Below, one piece after another: positions 34,728-45,074 of a stretch of DNA of 64,000 bases; within the stretch, counting starts at the first letter, position 1; the number at the start of each line of letters is the position of its first letter. The notes below the pieces were generated by a model that saw only the letters and a list, made by a program, of their open reading frames with translations, was not told where the DNA came from and ran no database searches. The DNA comes from Haematobia irritans (taxonomy: Eukaryota; Arthropoda; Insecta; Diptera; Muscidae): positions 199,570,899 to 199,634,898 of the forward strand of contig NC_134397.1 of NCBI RefSeq assembly GCF_050003625.1, in the 5' to 3' direction. The translations under genes were made by a program, and so were the position numbers.

Positions 34728-36007
34728 ACAGGTTGGCTGATAAGTCCCCGGTCTGACACATAGATGGCGTCGCTAGTATTAAATGCATATTATTTTTATA
34801 TAGTACCAACCTTCAAATGATTCGTGTCAAAATTTGACGTCTGTAAGTCAATTAGTTTGTGAGATTGAGCGTCTTTTGTGAAGCAACTTTTGTTATTGTG
34901 AAAAAAAAATGGAAAAAAGGAATTTCGTGTTTTGATAAAATACTGTTTTCTGAAGGGAAAAATGCGGTGGAGGCAAAAACTTGGCTTGATAATGAGTTTC
35001 CGGACACTGCCCCAGGGAAATCACCAATAATTGATTGGTATGCAAAATTCAAGCGTGGTGAACTGAGCACGGAGGACGGTGAACGCAGTGGACGGCCGAA
35101 AGAGGTGGTTACCGACGAAAACATAAAAAAAATCCACAAAATGATTTTGAATGACCGTAAAATGAAGTTGATCGAGATAGCAGAGGCCTTAAAGATATCA
35201 AAGGAACGTGTTGGTCATATCATTCATCAATATTTGGATATGCGGAAGCTCTGTGCAAAATGGGTGCCGCGCGAGCTCACATTTGACCAAAATTCTGAGC
35301 GGTTTTTGCAGCTGTTAACTCGTAATACACCCGAGTTTTTCCATCGATATGTGACAATGGATGAAACATGGCTCCATCACTACACTCCTGAGTCCAATCG
35401 ACAGTCGACTGAGTGGACAGCGACCGATGAACCGTCTCCGAAGCGTAGAAAGACTCAAAAGTCCGCTGACAAAGTAATAGCCTCTGTTTTTTGGGATTCG
35501 CATGGAATAATTTTTATCGATTATCCTGAGAAGGGAAAAACCATCAACAGTGACTATTATATGGCGTTATTGGATCGTTTGAAGGTCGAAATCGCGGCAA
35601 AACGGCCCCATATGAAGAAGAAAAAAGTATTGTTCCACCAAGACAACGCACCGTGCCACAAGTCATTAAGAACGATGGCAAAAATTCATGAATTGGGCTT
35701 CGAATTGCTTCCGCACCCACCGTATTCTCCAGATCTGGCCCCCAGCGACGTTTTCTTGTTCTCATACCTCAAAAGGATGCTCGCAGGGAAAAAATTTGGC
35801 TGCAATGAAGAGGTGATCGCCGAAACTGAGGCCTATTTTGAGGCAAACCCGAAGAAGTACTACCAAAATGGTATCAACAAATTGGAAGGTCGTTGTAATC
35901 GTTGTATCGCTCTTGAAGGGAACTATGTTGTTGAATAAAAAAAAACGAATTTTGACAAAAAAAAAGTGTTTTTCTTTGTTAGACCGGGGACTTATCAGCC
36001 AACCTGT
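34728..36007 (+). mobile_element. mariner transposon, full length
   Basis: 1280 bp with 28-bp terminal inverted repeats starting ACAGGTTGGCTGATAAGTCC (one mismatch between ends in the outer 28). It is flanked by the TA duplication (34726-34727 and 36008-36009). It holds one long transposase frame. The length is that of a complete mariner. A 5'-truncated relative lies at 57189-57724. Confidence 0.93.
34859..35938 (+). CDS. mariner transposase (DD34D), N-terminus disrupted
   Basis: Cut-and-paste transposase that acts on the element TIRs in the nucleus. The frame is open for about 359 codons. An N-terminal HTH DNA-binding region comes first (DNEFPDTAPGKSPIIDWYAK, then the KISKERVGHIIHQYL segment). 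The catalytic triad follows: Asp168 in MDETW, Asp262 in HQDNAPCH and Asp297 in YSPDLAPSD. Thirty-four residues separate the last two, the mariner DD34D spacing. The expected ATG at 34909 is out of frame with the body and meets a stop after eight codons. Two A-tracts (34913-34918 and 34957-34961) each look one base short compared with the usual mariner start, as I recall it. The open frame upstream of 34961 has only a GTG start, so it is probably not used. A short in-frame deletion after LTFDQ is also likely. Likely a recently inactivated copy. Confidence 0.88.
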   Translation: MRLSVFCEATFVIVKKKWKKGISCFDKILFSEGKNAVEAKTWLDNEFPDTAPGKSPIIDWYAKFKRGELSTEDGERSGRPKEVVTDENIKKIHKMILNDRKMKLIEIAEALKISKERVGHIIHQYLDMRKLCAKWVPRELTFDQNSERFLQLLTRNTPEFFHRYVTMDETWLHHYTPESNRQSTEWTATDEPSPKRRKTQKSADKVIASVFWDSHGIIFIDYPEKGKTINSDYYMALLDRLKVEIAAKRPHMKKKKVLFHQDNAPCHKSLRTMAKIHELGFELLPHPPYSPDLAPSDVFLFSYLKRMLAGKKFGCNEEVIAETEAYFEANPKKYYQNGINKLEGRCNRCIALEGNYVVE

Positions 36008-36033
36008 TAAAAAGTAGGTTTTACTAGAATATG

Positions 36034-36693
36034 CACTAAAAAATATTGACTTGATATTAAAGATTACGCAACCTAAATTTTTGGATGCGAAATTTACAAA
36101 ATGTTAAGTACAAATTTCTTTAAAATAGTGAAATTTTAATTAAAATGAAGTTTATAATCTTTGGTTCAAATTTTTTTTTTCATTAAATTTAGGACACGAA
36201 TTTTGTAAATTAGCATCTCTCCGTTAAAGTCTCATGTCTTTGAAATAAGGCTAATTTTCCTTAAAGTAAAGAAAAACATTTTTGATTTAAAGAAATTGTG
36301 CTTAAATCAACTGAAATATTAAAACTTAAATTTAAGATAAAAACGCTTCAAATATAGGCGAAGACTTATTTAGAGGATTAAGCATCTTTGGTTTAAAGTT
36401 TTTTTTGGAATTAAGAAAAAATTTTATACTTTGAAGTATCCGTAATAATTTGGATTTTAAACTGGCATTTGTTGGTACGTGAGTACCTTTATTAATAAGC
36501 CGCGAAAAGAGAATGAAAATTTGATGAATGAGATCTGAATCCTAATTTTAAGTTTACTGGTCCTAGATTTAAAGCCAGATAACATAGGTCGCTAAAAAAA
36601 TTCCTCATTTTAAAGAAGCCGCATCTTTGGCTCGGAATCAATACCAAAATCCTTAAGGAAAATCTCTGGATCCAAGTAAACTTTTTTTGAGTG
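36034..36693 (-). mobile_element. MITE family D, complete
   Basis: 660 bp. On the minus strand it runs from CACTCAAAAAAAGTTTACTTGG (36693 downward) to CAAGTCAATATTTTTTAGTG. The interior matches 22276-22835, including AACCAAAGATGC-like and GTTGCGTAATCTTTA segments. The right-hand TIR is diverged. Confidence 0.7.
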
Positions 36694-37744
36694 TGGGCTG
36701 AATTGATCAATTGTATAGTCCATTTTTAACATATTAACCTGTCGAATTTTAACTCTATATATGCTCTTGATAATGGTACAATTTTAAGGCAATATAGCAG
36801 TAGAACCTAACGTTCTTAATTTTCGAGTTCGAAGATGGGTCATACCGGACAATTTTGTGATGTAGCACCTACATATAAACCCATTTCCGATTTGTTTTAA
36901 GAAATTTTTCTCAGTCTAAAATTTTTATAAGATTTGTCAAAAATTTTGAGTTATTTGAGATCCATAAATAAATGCGGAAATTTCCCGTCGGCCCAGATTT
37001 TGTGTATGGAGATAATTAATTGAGAAATCTCCATATACACCCGATGTCCTTGGAAGCTGTAATTTGAAATTAAACCTCTGCCAACGTGCCATATGAGGCG
37101 GTCTTTTGGGAGAAAGTTTGTTTCATCAAGACCACTTGAAATTCTTTACAATTTATGGCAGTTTATGTTTGATGTTTATATCCGACACATTTCATTTTTT
37201 AACATTTAAACTTTCCATCTGATTAGCCAGACATTTTGATTTTAGTGTATTTTTCTTTTTTATATAGATTTATTTTTTATAAAATGCGTATATAGACCAA
37301 TACCAGGATTTTACTTCTTAAACTTCTGGAAGCCCAATTATTTTTTGAAATTGTATGTTTTTATAAATTCATATTCTGGAGATGTTGTTATCTATCCATA
37401 TTTTAATGTGGTCTCTATATAGTCTTGTGTCGTATTTTAATTTATTGGCCCGAAATTAAAATGTAGAGTTCTTTACATCCCTAAAATGCTGAGATTTGTC
37501 GTCGAGTCGTGTCAAAAATAAAAATTAGAGTTCTTTTGGACATATAAATACATATGGCAAAATAGAATACTTATATCGGTCTATTTTTGGAACACTACAA
37601 CTTAAAATTACAATTGGAATACTGCTAAAATGAGATTTAGGTATAACACCTGGAGTCGACTCCAGAGTCGGAGTAGAGGCTAATAAGAAATGCTGGAGTC
37701 GGAGTCGAGCATAATTAACTCGACTCCACAGCCCCGCATGCAAC

Positions 37745-38087
37745 CCCCTTGAGACTCGTTAAACTAAGGGCGTTTTCGTTTCGCAAAAAATATGTTGCCC
37801 TGGTTTTACACTACTTTTTCGCTCATTGTATTTTCGCTCAAATAATAGTGTCATTCCAAAGTTATTGTTAATTCATAATATTGTGCGGGATACAGGATCC
37901 AAAATCTATGACAGTGTCCTTTATATTTGACAATCAATTTCGAGAATGTTGCACCTCTTTTCCCAATCGAAATCGCCATAAGTTTTGAATATAGTCATCA
38001 AAGGAAAGGAGGCTACATATGCTGCATCGCAGCGGACTTTTCAACATGCGGTAAAAATAAAAGTATTCGTCCGATATGGATGATCTT
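37745..38087. other. Unassigned sequence
   Basis: No element or gene recognised; the short frame at 37927-38133 has no motif. Confidence 0.4.
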
Positions 38088-38445
38088 TATAGCCATACCA
38101 TTATTTTTTGACCATTATAACATAATATTCTGATGAAATCACGATAAGTTCCGAACGAAAACAAACTATCGACTTGAAACTTGACACAATTAGTTATTAT
38201 TGATGTCGGTCGGTGTTGCAAATGGACTGTATCGCTATACCATTCGGCTATAACACTTTTAGGTATAGCCCCCATATAAACCGGCTGCCGATCCGGCTCA
38301 AAACAAGTGAACCATATATCGCTAAAGCCTATTTAACTATATATTAGTTCAAGAAATTATTATATTTTGAGAAAGTTGTCTTGACTTTAACAACCCAACA
38401 AAAATTTGGAATTTGGAAGTTCTTCAAAAGGCACAACTTTAAAAT
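38088..38445 (-). repeat. Fragments of families A, F and I
   Basis: 38088-38290 is a family A tail in minus orientation (CGAACGAAAACAAACTATCGACTTG, GTATAGCCCCCATATAAACCGG). 38296-38390 matches the start of family F (AAGTGAACCATATATCGCTAAAGCC). 38395-38445 matches the end of family I (GGAAGTTCTTCAAAAGGCACAAC). Confidence 0.55.
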
Positions 38446-38584
38446 ATCTAATTACTATGGAAGTAGATCTGTTCAGATCTCAATATTGGCCTAGATCTAA
38501 TGTCTAAGATATAATTACATCTATTCCTATATATAGTTAGATCTGATGTTAGATATCGTCATATTTGGAATCATATATAAGTAC

Positions 38585-39425
38585 CCAGAAAAAAATATGA
38601 CCAAAATATTCCCAATTAAAAAGTTGATTGAAGTTGAAAACGTTTTCAATTAAAAAATTAATTGATACTATTAACCTTTTAATCAAACTAGAAAAATAAG
38701 TCAAATAAGTCAATGATTGACATTTTAAAATATTCAATTAAAAAATTAATTGATACAATTAACTTTTTAATCAAACTCGGAAGAGTAAGACACTTAATTC
38801 TGGATATTTTTTTTTTTAAATCATAATTAAAAGAAATTGAAACTATGAATTCTAAAAACTAAAAATTATTAAAAATAGTTATAGAAACTCATTGAAATAT
38901 ACTATAGCGATTAAAAATACTTACGTTTTTAATTAAAAAATTAATTGAATTTTGCAATCAACATCAATTAAAACTCTAATTGAATCAATTAAAAAATTAA
39001 TTGAAATTTGCTACTGAAATCAATTAATTTTTTAATCAAGAACATTTTTTTAACCCAATTAAATCTGTGATTGATACTATCATTTTTATGATTGAAGACA
39101 TTTCAATTAAAAAGTTAATTGGATCAATTAATTTAGTGATTGAATCTGAAAAAAATTTTTGTGTGTATATCTAATTCTATCTCATCATATCTGGGTAAAT
39201 CTGCATAGATCTAAAGTGGCCAATTTTGAGATCTAATCATATTTAATTAGATCCTCCAATTTTTACACGGGTCATTTAGAAAATTTATTGATTTCGTTTT
39301 TTTTTTAATTTCCAATTCATACTGTGATTGATACTATCATTTTCGTGATTGAAGCAATTTCAATTAAAATATCAGTTGGATACATTAATTTCATTATTGA
39401 ATCAATAAAAAATGTTTCTGTGTAA
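38585..39425. mobile_element. TTAATT-palindrome-rich MITE (family L)
   Basis: About twelve copies of CAATTAAAAAATTAATTGA-like palindromic units in both orientations. The probable left end is CCCAGAAAAAAATATG; possible right ends are ATTTTTGTGTG at about 39165 and AAAAATGTTTCTGTGT at about 39422. AGATCT/AGATCTAA-rich sequence flanks it on both sides (38465-38560 and 39200-39245), implying insertion into an AGATCT-rich host repeat. Boundaries uncertain. Confidence 0.5.
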
Positions 39426-39506
39426 GTTTTTATTGTCACCATTTTCTGTAATAAAATGAAATTAAAAGGTGGAAAGGGTCATAAAATTTGAACAATATTA
39501 TACAAT

Positions 39507-39735
39507 AAGAAGTATATATGGCCGTAAGTTCGGCCAAAAAAAAAATTATTTCTATTTTCTATAGAAATAAAATTTTGACAAAATTTTCTATAGAAATAAA
39601 ATATATAAAATATATAAATAAAATGTTGGTACATTATTTTTGGGGATCGGCTATATATAACTATAGACCGATACGGACCAATTTTGGCATGGTTGTTGGC
39701 GGCCATATACTAGCGCAATTTACCAAATTTCAATA
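39507..39735 (+). mobile_element. Family A element, 5' fragment
   Basis: AAGTATATATGGCCGTAAGTTCGGCC, then directly 29-mers and GGGGATCGGCTATATATAAC to ACCAAATTTCAA. The palindrome is half lost and the TACCCTCCACCATGG block deleted. Everything 3' of the first unit is missing. Confidence 0.65.
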
Positions 39736-40587
39736 AATTTTTATAAATGTGGTCATATTGTCATTATCATTATTATTATTAATACAGACCTACCTTAATG
39801 TATACATCATGTGTGTGGAGACCAATCACACTCCAGTAACATTTGTTTGTGTACATCTTAACCAAGTTTTGATTTCCTTCACACATCAAACGAATGAATG
39901 AACTTTCACTTTCAACATAAGGTTAAGCTTTCATTTGTACAATAACAACAACAACAACAATGACCGACAACGGCCGACAATGATGACGAGGGCTTTTACA
40001 ATGCCATACGATACGAATGAATTGTACTGAAGGTGCAGTCGAACATTTTGACGCAATTATAACTCACCTATGGGGCGCGTCCATCATGTGTACAGGCGGC
40101 TCGTGTATGATGCTGTGATGGCAGGGAATTATGTATGGATATTTTAAGTTTGTTTGACCATTGATGGATGGTAGGTAAACACAGTCACGGTTTATTTTGG
40201 TCAAAATGTATCTAAGCATTATTATCTAATTCTTTGCGGTCGTTTATGGTTATCGAAGGAATGAGTGAGTGACTGACTGTTTAGCAAACCAAACAAAATG
40301 GAATTTAAACACCTCACAAACCATACAAATCGGAAGCTGTATATGGATGTTGGGTTTGCCGTTTTGTTTATTACATTTGTGGCGTAATGTAATAATCATA
40401 TCGCTAATATTACACGGAATTACCAGTTAGACTATAGGTGGCACTGACCTAAGATGGGTGTCATCTATGAGGTGAAGAGTTGATGAATGTGGTGGGTTGA
40501 AGAAAAGAGAAAAATACTGGCTTCTAGAAATTTCATTGTTTTCATGTACCAAAGAAAACCAGTTGAACTGGAATTCTTAGTAGAATA
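39736..40587. other. Low-repeat region, no gene recognised
   Basis: Balanced composition, an (AAC)n run at about 39942-39960, no coding frame or element ends. A candidate unique intronic or intergenic island. Confidence 0.45.
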
Positions 40588-41056
40588 TGTGTTAAATTTT
40601 AACTAGATCGAATGGGATTTGCCTTCTAAGAGACTCCGTAAGGCAAATCTGTGGATCGGTTTATATGGGACCAAATATAATAATGGACCGATATGGACCT
40701 AATCTCAAATGGTTATTATAGAGCATATATGAACATTGCGTACTAAATTTCATCCGGCTCCGATGAAATTTGCTCCACCAAGAGGCTTCGCAAGCCAAAT
40801 CTCGTGGTCGGTTTATATGGAATCTATACTTAAAAGTGGTCCGATATGGGCCTTTTGCTATGCCATCCGACATACATCAATAACAACTAATTGTGCCAAG
40901 TTTCAAGTGGATAGCTTGTTTTGTTCGGAAGCTAGCATGATTTCAACAGACGGATATCGCTAGATTGGTTCAAAATTTCATCACGACCCAGAATGTATGT
41001 ACATCATGGCGTCTGAGGCCAATATTTCGATGTGTTACCCTCCACCATCCGAAATA
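40588..41056 (+). mobile_element. Family A element, 3' fragment
   Basis: Two diverged 153-bp units followed by the A tail (AGTTTCAAGTGGATAGCTTG, CAACAGACGGATATCGC) and GATGTGTTACCCTCCACCATCC. The terminal part is rearranged, because the CCCTCCACCAT motif occurs here in the 5'-type orientation. Confidence 0.6.
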
Positions 41057-41294
41057 ATGAATATGTATTATATCTAAATAACTAGTGAGAAATCAAAAGA
41101 TTACTTCCGTTTTCTGTAAAATGTTATGCCTTTGATCCGATTTTGCACTACTTCCGGACCCAAACGAATATTTCCATTGCCTTGTTTTTGACACTTTTTC
41201 CTTGCTGGATATCTATTATATGGCAGGATTTATATCGGTTTTTCTTTGAGTGCAATTAGCGTCAACATTGCCAGAAAATTGGAACCTAGTGTTG
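41057..41294. other. Unassigned, with a short family I-like motif
   Basis: Contains TTTGCACTACTTCCGGACCC (41143-41162), a motif shared with family I. Nothing else recognised. Confidence 0.4.
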
Positions 41295-41852
41295 CACTGA
41301 AAAAATATTGTCGTGAGGTCAAAGATTTCATGTCTTTAAACTACAAATGCAAATTTTGCTTAGCATAGAAGACATATTTCTCTAATATAAAGTTTTTTTT
41401 TTCTTTGTCCAAAAGTCAATAAAATTTTCAATGAAGTCGTATTGTCCTTATAATTAAGTGATTTCACTTAGAAATGGGTATCGAAACATGAAATAAAAAA
41501 ATATTTGGGCTAAGGTCAACTTGACTTTAATAATTCAGAAAAATTCTTTAAATTTAATGAAATTCAAATATAGGACATGTTTTTCAACACTTTATATATA
41601 CTTTAAAGACGTTTAAAAAAAAAATCGTTTATTAAAAAATTTTTAGTTTTTCAATAAAAAAAGTTAGTTTTGAAACAACAACACAGTCTATTTCGTTTAT
41701 ATCAAACACTTTTCTTTTCTGACTTTAGGTCTTTAATAAGACACATTTTACAGATCAAAATTTAATATACTACAATGTAATGTTGAACATTTTTTTCGGA
41801 ATCTTCCGAACATATCTGGAATATATGTAAAAAAATAAAACAAAAAAAACTT

Positions 41853-41926
41853 TGCTCGAAACAGGGATCGAACCCACGACCCTTGGCATGCAAGTCGGAC
41901 GTAGCAACCACTGCTCCACGGTGCCA
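41853..41926 (-). ncRNA. tRNA-like module, leftward (copy 2)
   Basis: The minus strand reads GCACCGTGGAGCAGTGGTTG and GGGTCGTGGGTTCGATCCCTG. It differs from 29451-29524 at a handful of positions, mostly in the anticodon-arm region. Confidence 0.6.
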
Positions 41927-42039
41927 AACTAAATGTTTGTTTCTGTTAAATAAAATTTGTTTTTTCGGTTCGTGGGCGCCGCAAGCTATGCTATATAAAT
42001 ATAACTTAAATGGATATTTATCTATTGATGACCATAACA

Positions 42040-42110
42040 GGTACATAGCTCAGTGGTTAGTGTGTTGGCTTACAAAGTGCATGGTCCGCGGTTCGATTCT
42101 CCGTCCAGGC
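42040..42110 (+). ncRNA. tRNA-like module, rightward (copy 2)
   Basis: TAGCTCAGTGGTTAGTGTG (A box) and GGTTCGATTCTCC (B box) are unchanged relative to 29638-29711; only two substitutions are visible across the module. Confidence 0.65.
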
Positions 42111-42642
42111 GAAAGGTAAACAAATTAAAAAAAATTATAAAATCGTATAATTTCTTCTACATTGTTGGTATTACAGGAAAAGGTGTTAAGAACTAAAAAC
42201 CTCGTGGATGTGAGAAAGATGTGAGGGAAAATGCAATTAGCAAGAAAACAATGTTTTTTTTAGTTTGTCTTTATGAAATTGTTTTTACATCCTGGAAAAG
42301 AATAAACGTTTATCACAAAAAGTATATACTTTTCTTACAAATACACTTCCTTACAGCGAAAAGCAAATGAGAAACGAACTTTGTTTGTCTAAAATTTCGT
42401 TTGGGAGGAAAGAATTATTTTTTTTGCGTGTAGAAGCAAGTACACAAAACCCAAATTTAAACGAGAATTGAGTCTTAAAAGTGTCCTTACTTGTATTCTC
42501 CCCCTCTTTGGCTCGGAATCAATACTAACATTTTTAAAGTAGATACAAAATCTTTAGAACGGGACATGCTTTTTTTCAGTGTGGGAGCCACACTTTATTT
42601 CTTTATTTCATGTATATCTAAAGAATTTATGAACTGAACATT

Positions 42643-42917
42643 TCAATGGCTGTAAAATAAGTTCAGTGTAAAATAAGTTCAATTTACTAAAACCGAAGAA
42701 TTTTAATTTACTTAAAGTCAAGTTGACACCTATGCAACAATTTTAGAGCGGAATCATTCAGCTCTAAGGACAAAACAGCCTCAATGCAATGTCTATCGAC
42801 TTATGAATAAGTCAATATGTGTATCGGAGAAATGCGTCTTCTTGGGAACGCAAATATCACATTCGTATTTTAAGGACATGAAATCTTTGGGTTTATGATA
42901 ATATTATTTCAGTGCTA
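42643..42917 (+). repeat. Family C relative, truncated
   Basis: AAGTCAAGTTGACACC, GAATAAGTCAATATG, GAAATGCGTCTTCT and GACATGAAATCTTTGG match the right half of family C at 11120-11345; it ends ATTATTTCAGTGC. Confidence 0.5.
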
Positions 42918-43125
42918 CCAATATCATTATATTTCATTCATGGTGGTGGGTATTTAACCCTTTGTCTACCGATGTCCACTTTGGAGGACATTCGAAAATA
43001 ACACCAATGTCTATTTATCCACTTAGTTTCGATTCATTACTCGATATTAATTTACAGTAAGCTATAAATATTTTTCATATTGGTAACCACTAAAATGCAT
43101 TTTCATAAACTTTTTTTTCGGGAGG

Positions 43126-43397
43126 TTCAAGTGTGGTTCATTGTTGAGTTTAATGAACTGCCTGAATTTATTCTGATAATTGGTTGATAGTTTTGCTGCA
43201 AGTAGAGGATGCTGATGAGGAATGTGGTAATTCCGACCATCTTGCAGTCTATAGGGCTTTGCCCAAATAAATTTGACAAACATTCTTTTCCTCTGTTGGT
43301 TAAGCTACACTTGTAGTTTAGGCAATGTATGGTTTTAAGCTGCAAAAAAAAAAAACAACAACAATGCTTAAAGAACAAAACCAACAATAACAAAACA
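43126..43397. repeat. Dispersed 0.3 kb repeat, copy 2
   Basis: Close to 21575-21868 apart from an 18-bp gap and scattered differences. It ends just before a family A element. Confidence 0.6.
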
Positions 43398-43412
43398 AAA
43401 AGAATGGAATAA

Positions 43413-44815
43413 AGAAACAAGTATATACGGCCGTAAGTTCGGCCAGGCCGAATCTTATGTCTCCACCATGGATTGCGTAGAAACTTCTACGAAAGACTAC
43501 CATCCATAAATTTCAATTCACATGGTTGTTAAATATCATATACTACCACCACATACCAAATTTCAACCAGATCGGATGCATTTTGCTCCTCCAAAAGGCA
43601 CCGGAGGTCAAATCTGGGGATCGGTTTATATGGGAGCTAAATATTATTATGGACTGATAGGAACCAATTCCTGAATGGTTGTTGGATACCCTATACTAAA
43701 ATCACGTACCAAATTTCATCCGAATGGGAAGAATTTTGCTCTTCCAAGGTGCTCCGGATTTCAAATATGGGGATCGGTTTATATGGGGCCTATATAATTA
43801 TGGACCGATATCGACCAATTTTTGCATGGGTGCTTGAGGCCATATATATTAACATCACGTACCAAATTTCAACTGAATCAGATGAATTTTGGTCTTCCAA
43901 GAGGCTCCGGAGGTCAAATCTGGTGATAGGTTTATATGGGGGCTATATATAATTATGGACCGATATGGACCAATGTTTGCATGGTTGTTAGAGACCATAT
44001 ACTAACACCATGTACCAAATTACAGCCGGATCGGATGAAATTGGCTTCTCTTAGAGGCTCCGCAAGCCAAATCGGGGGATCGGTTTATATGGGGGCTATA
44101 TATAATTATGGACCGATGTGAACCAACTTTCGCATGGTTGTTAGAGACCACATACTAACACCATGTACCAAATTTCAGCCGGATCGGATGAAATTTGTTT
44201 CTCTTAGAGGCTCCGCAAGCCAAATCGGGGGATCGGTTTATATGGGGGCTATATATAATTATGGACCGATATGGACCAATTTTTGCATGGTTATTAGAGA
44301 CCATATACTAACACCATGTACCAAATTTCAGCCGGATCGGATGAAAATTATCTCTCTTAGAGGCTCTGCAAGCAAAATCGGGGGATCGGTTTATATGGGG
44401 GCTATATATAATTATGGACCGATATGGACCAATTTTTGCATGGTTGTTAGAGACCATATAGTAACACCATGTACCAAATCGGATGAAATTTGCTTCTCTT
44501 AGAGGCCTCGCAAGCCAAATTTGGGGGTCCGTTTATATGGGGGCTATACGTAAAAGTGGCCCGATATGGCACATTTGCAATACCATCCGACCTACATCAA
44601 TAACAACTACTTGTGCCAAGTTTCAAGTCGATAGCTTGTTTCGTTCGGAAGTTAGCGTGATTTCAACAGACGGACGGACGGACATGCTCAGATCGACTCA
44701 GAATTTCACCATGACCCAGAATATATATACTTTATGGGGTCTTAGAGCAATATTTCGATGTGTTACAAACGGAATATTTGTATACCCTCCACCCATCCTA
44801 TGGTGGAGGGTATAC
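43413..44815 (+). mobile_element. Family A element, complete
   Basis: ACAAGTATATACGGCCGTAA start, palindrome TTCGGCCAGGCCGAA, a shortened CTCCACCATGG, then about six units. The last four phase exactly at 153 bp (44131, 44284 and 44437 for the GCATGGTTGTTAG motif). A tail with GACGGACGGACGGACATGC follows, and the end is CCTATGGTGGAGGGTATAC. An extra CCCTCCACCCATCC just before the end forms a terminal hairpin with it. The 120-codon frames inside are translations of the repeat. Confidence 0.8.
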
Positions 44816-45074
44816 AAATATGAACTTTTGAGATCATTTTTCTAGTATAGTCTCTAGTAAATGAATATTCATACAATAATTACAGTTGCTATTTTTTCGG
44901 ATTCGGTTTTATATTTTCTATCATACTGTGATGGATATTATAGGCCAAATAGCGCTTATTTTCGCAAGGCGATTTGGTCACAATCACATTTTCTGAACAA
45001 ACTCATATAGTTCTTGAACTAATTGAGGTAGGTCCTCCAAATTACAATGATATTAGTACAAGTAAAAAAGAAGA
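44816..45074. other. Unassigned spacer between two family A copies
   Basis: AT-rich, nothing recognised. Confidence 0.4.

Larger units (their letters stand above)
34487..37736. mobile_element. hAT-type element (family K) with nested mariner and MITE
   Basis: The left end CAGGGCTGTGGAGTCGGAGTC and the right-end reverse complement CGGGGCTGTGGAGTCGAGTTA are inverted repeats; GGGCTGTGGAGTCG is shared exactly. Flanks CAAGCAAC (34479-34486) and CATGCAAC (37737-37744) agree at 7 of 8 positions, fitting the hAT 8-bp duplication. GGAGTCGGAGTCG-type motifs recur inside both ends. I see no hAT transposase frame. It contains mariner 34728-36007 and a family D MITE 36034-36693. Confidence 0.65.
41604..42430 (+). 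mobile_element. Family E2 TIR element, copy 2, left end truncated
   Basis: Very close to 29110-30029 over nearly its whole length, from TCAATAAAAAAAGTTAGTTTTGAA to the terminal TTTTTTTTGCGTG followed by TA. The leftmost 90 bp or so, including the left TIR, is missing or replaced. Both tRNA-like modules are retained: minus at about 41853-41926 and plus at 42040-42110. Confidence 0.75.
41295..42581 (-). mobile_element. MITE family C, interrupted by family E2
   Basis: Ends CACTGAAAAAATATTGTCG and TTTTTTTCAGTG. Outer segments 41295-41603 and 42431-42581 match family C at 46996-47610. About 150 bp of the C interior is missing at the insertion site, so the E2 insertion was accompanied or followed by a deletion. 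Confidence 0.7.

Noticed and set aside
34852..35139. Minus-strand frame opposite mariner
   Set aside because: Shadow of the transposase coding strand.
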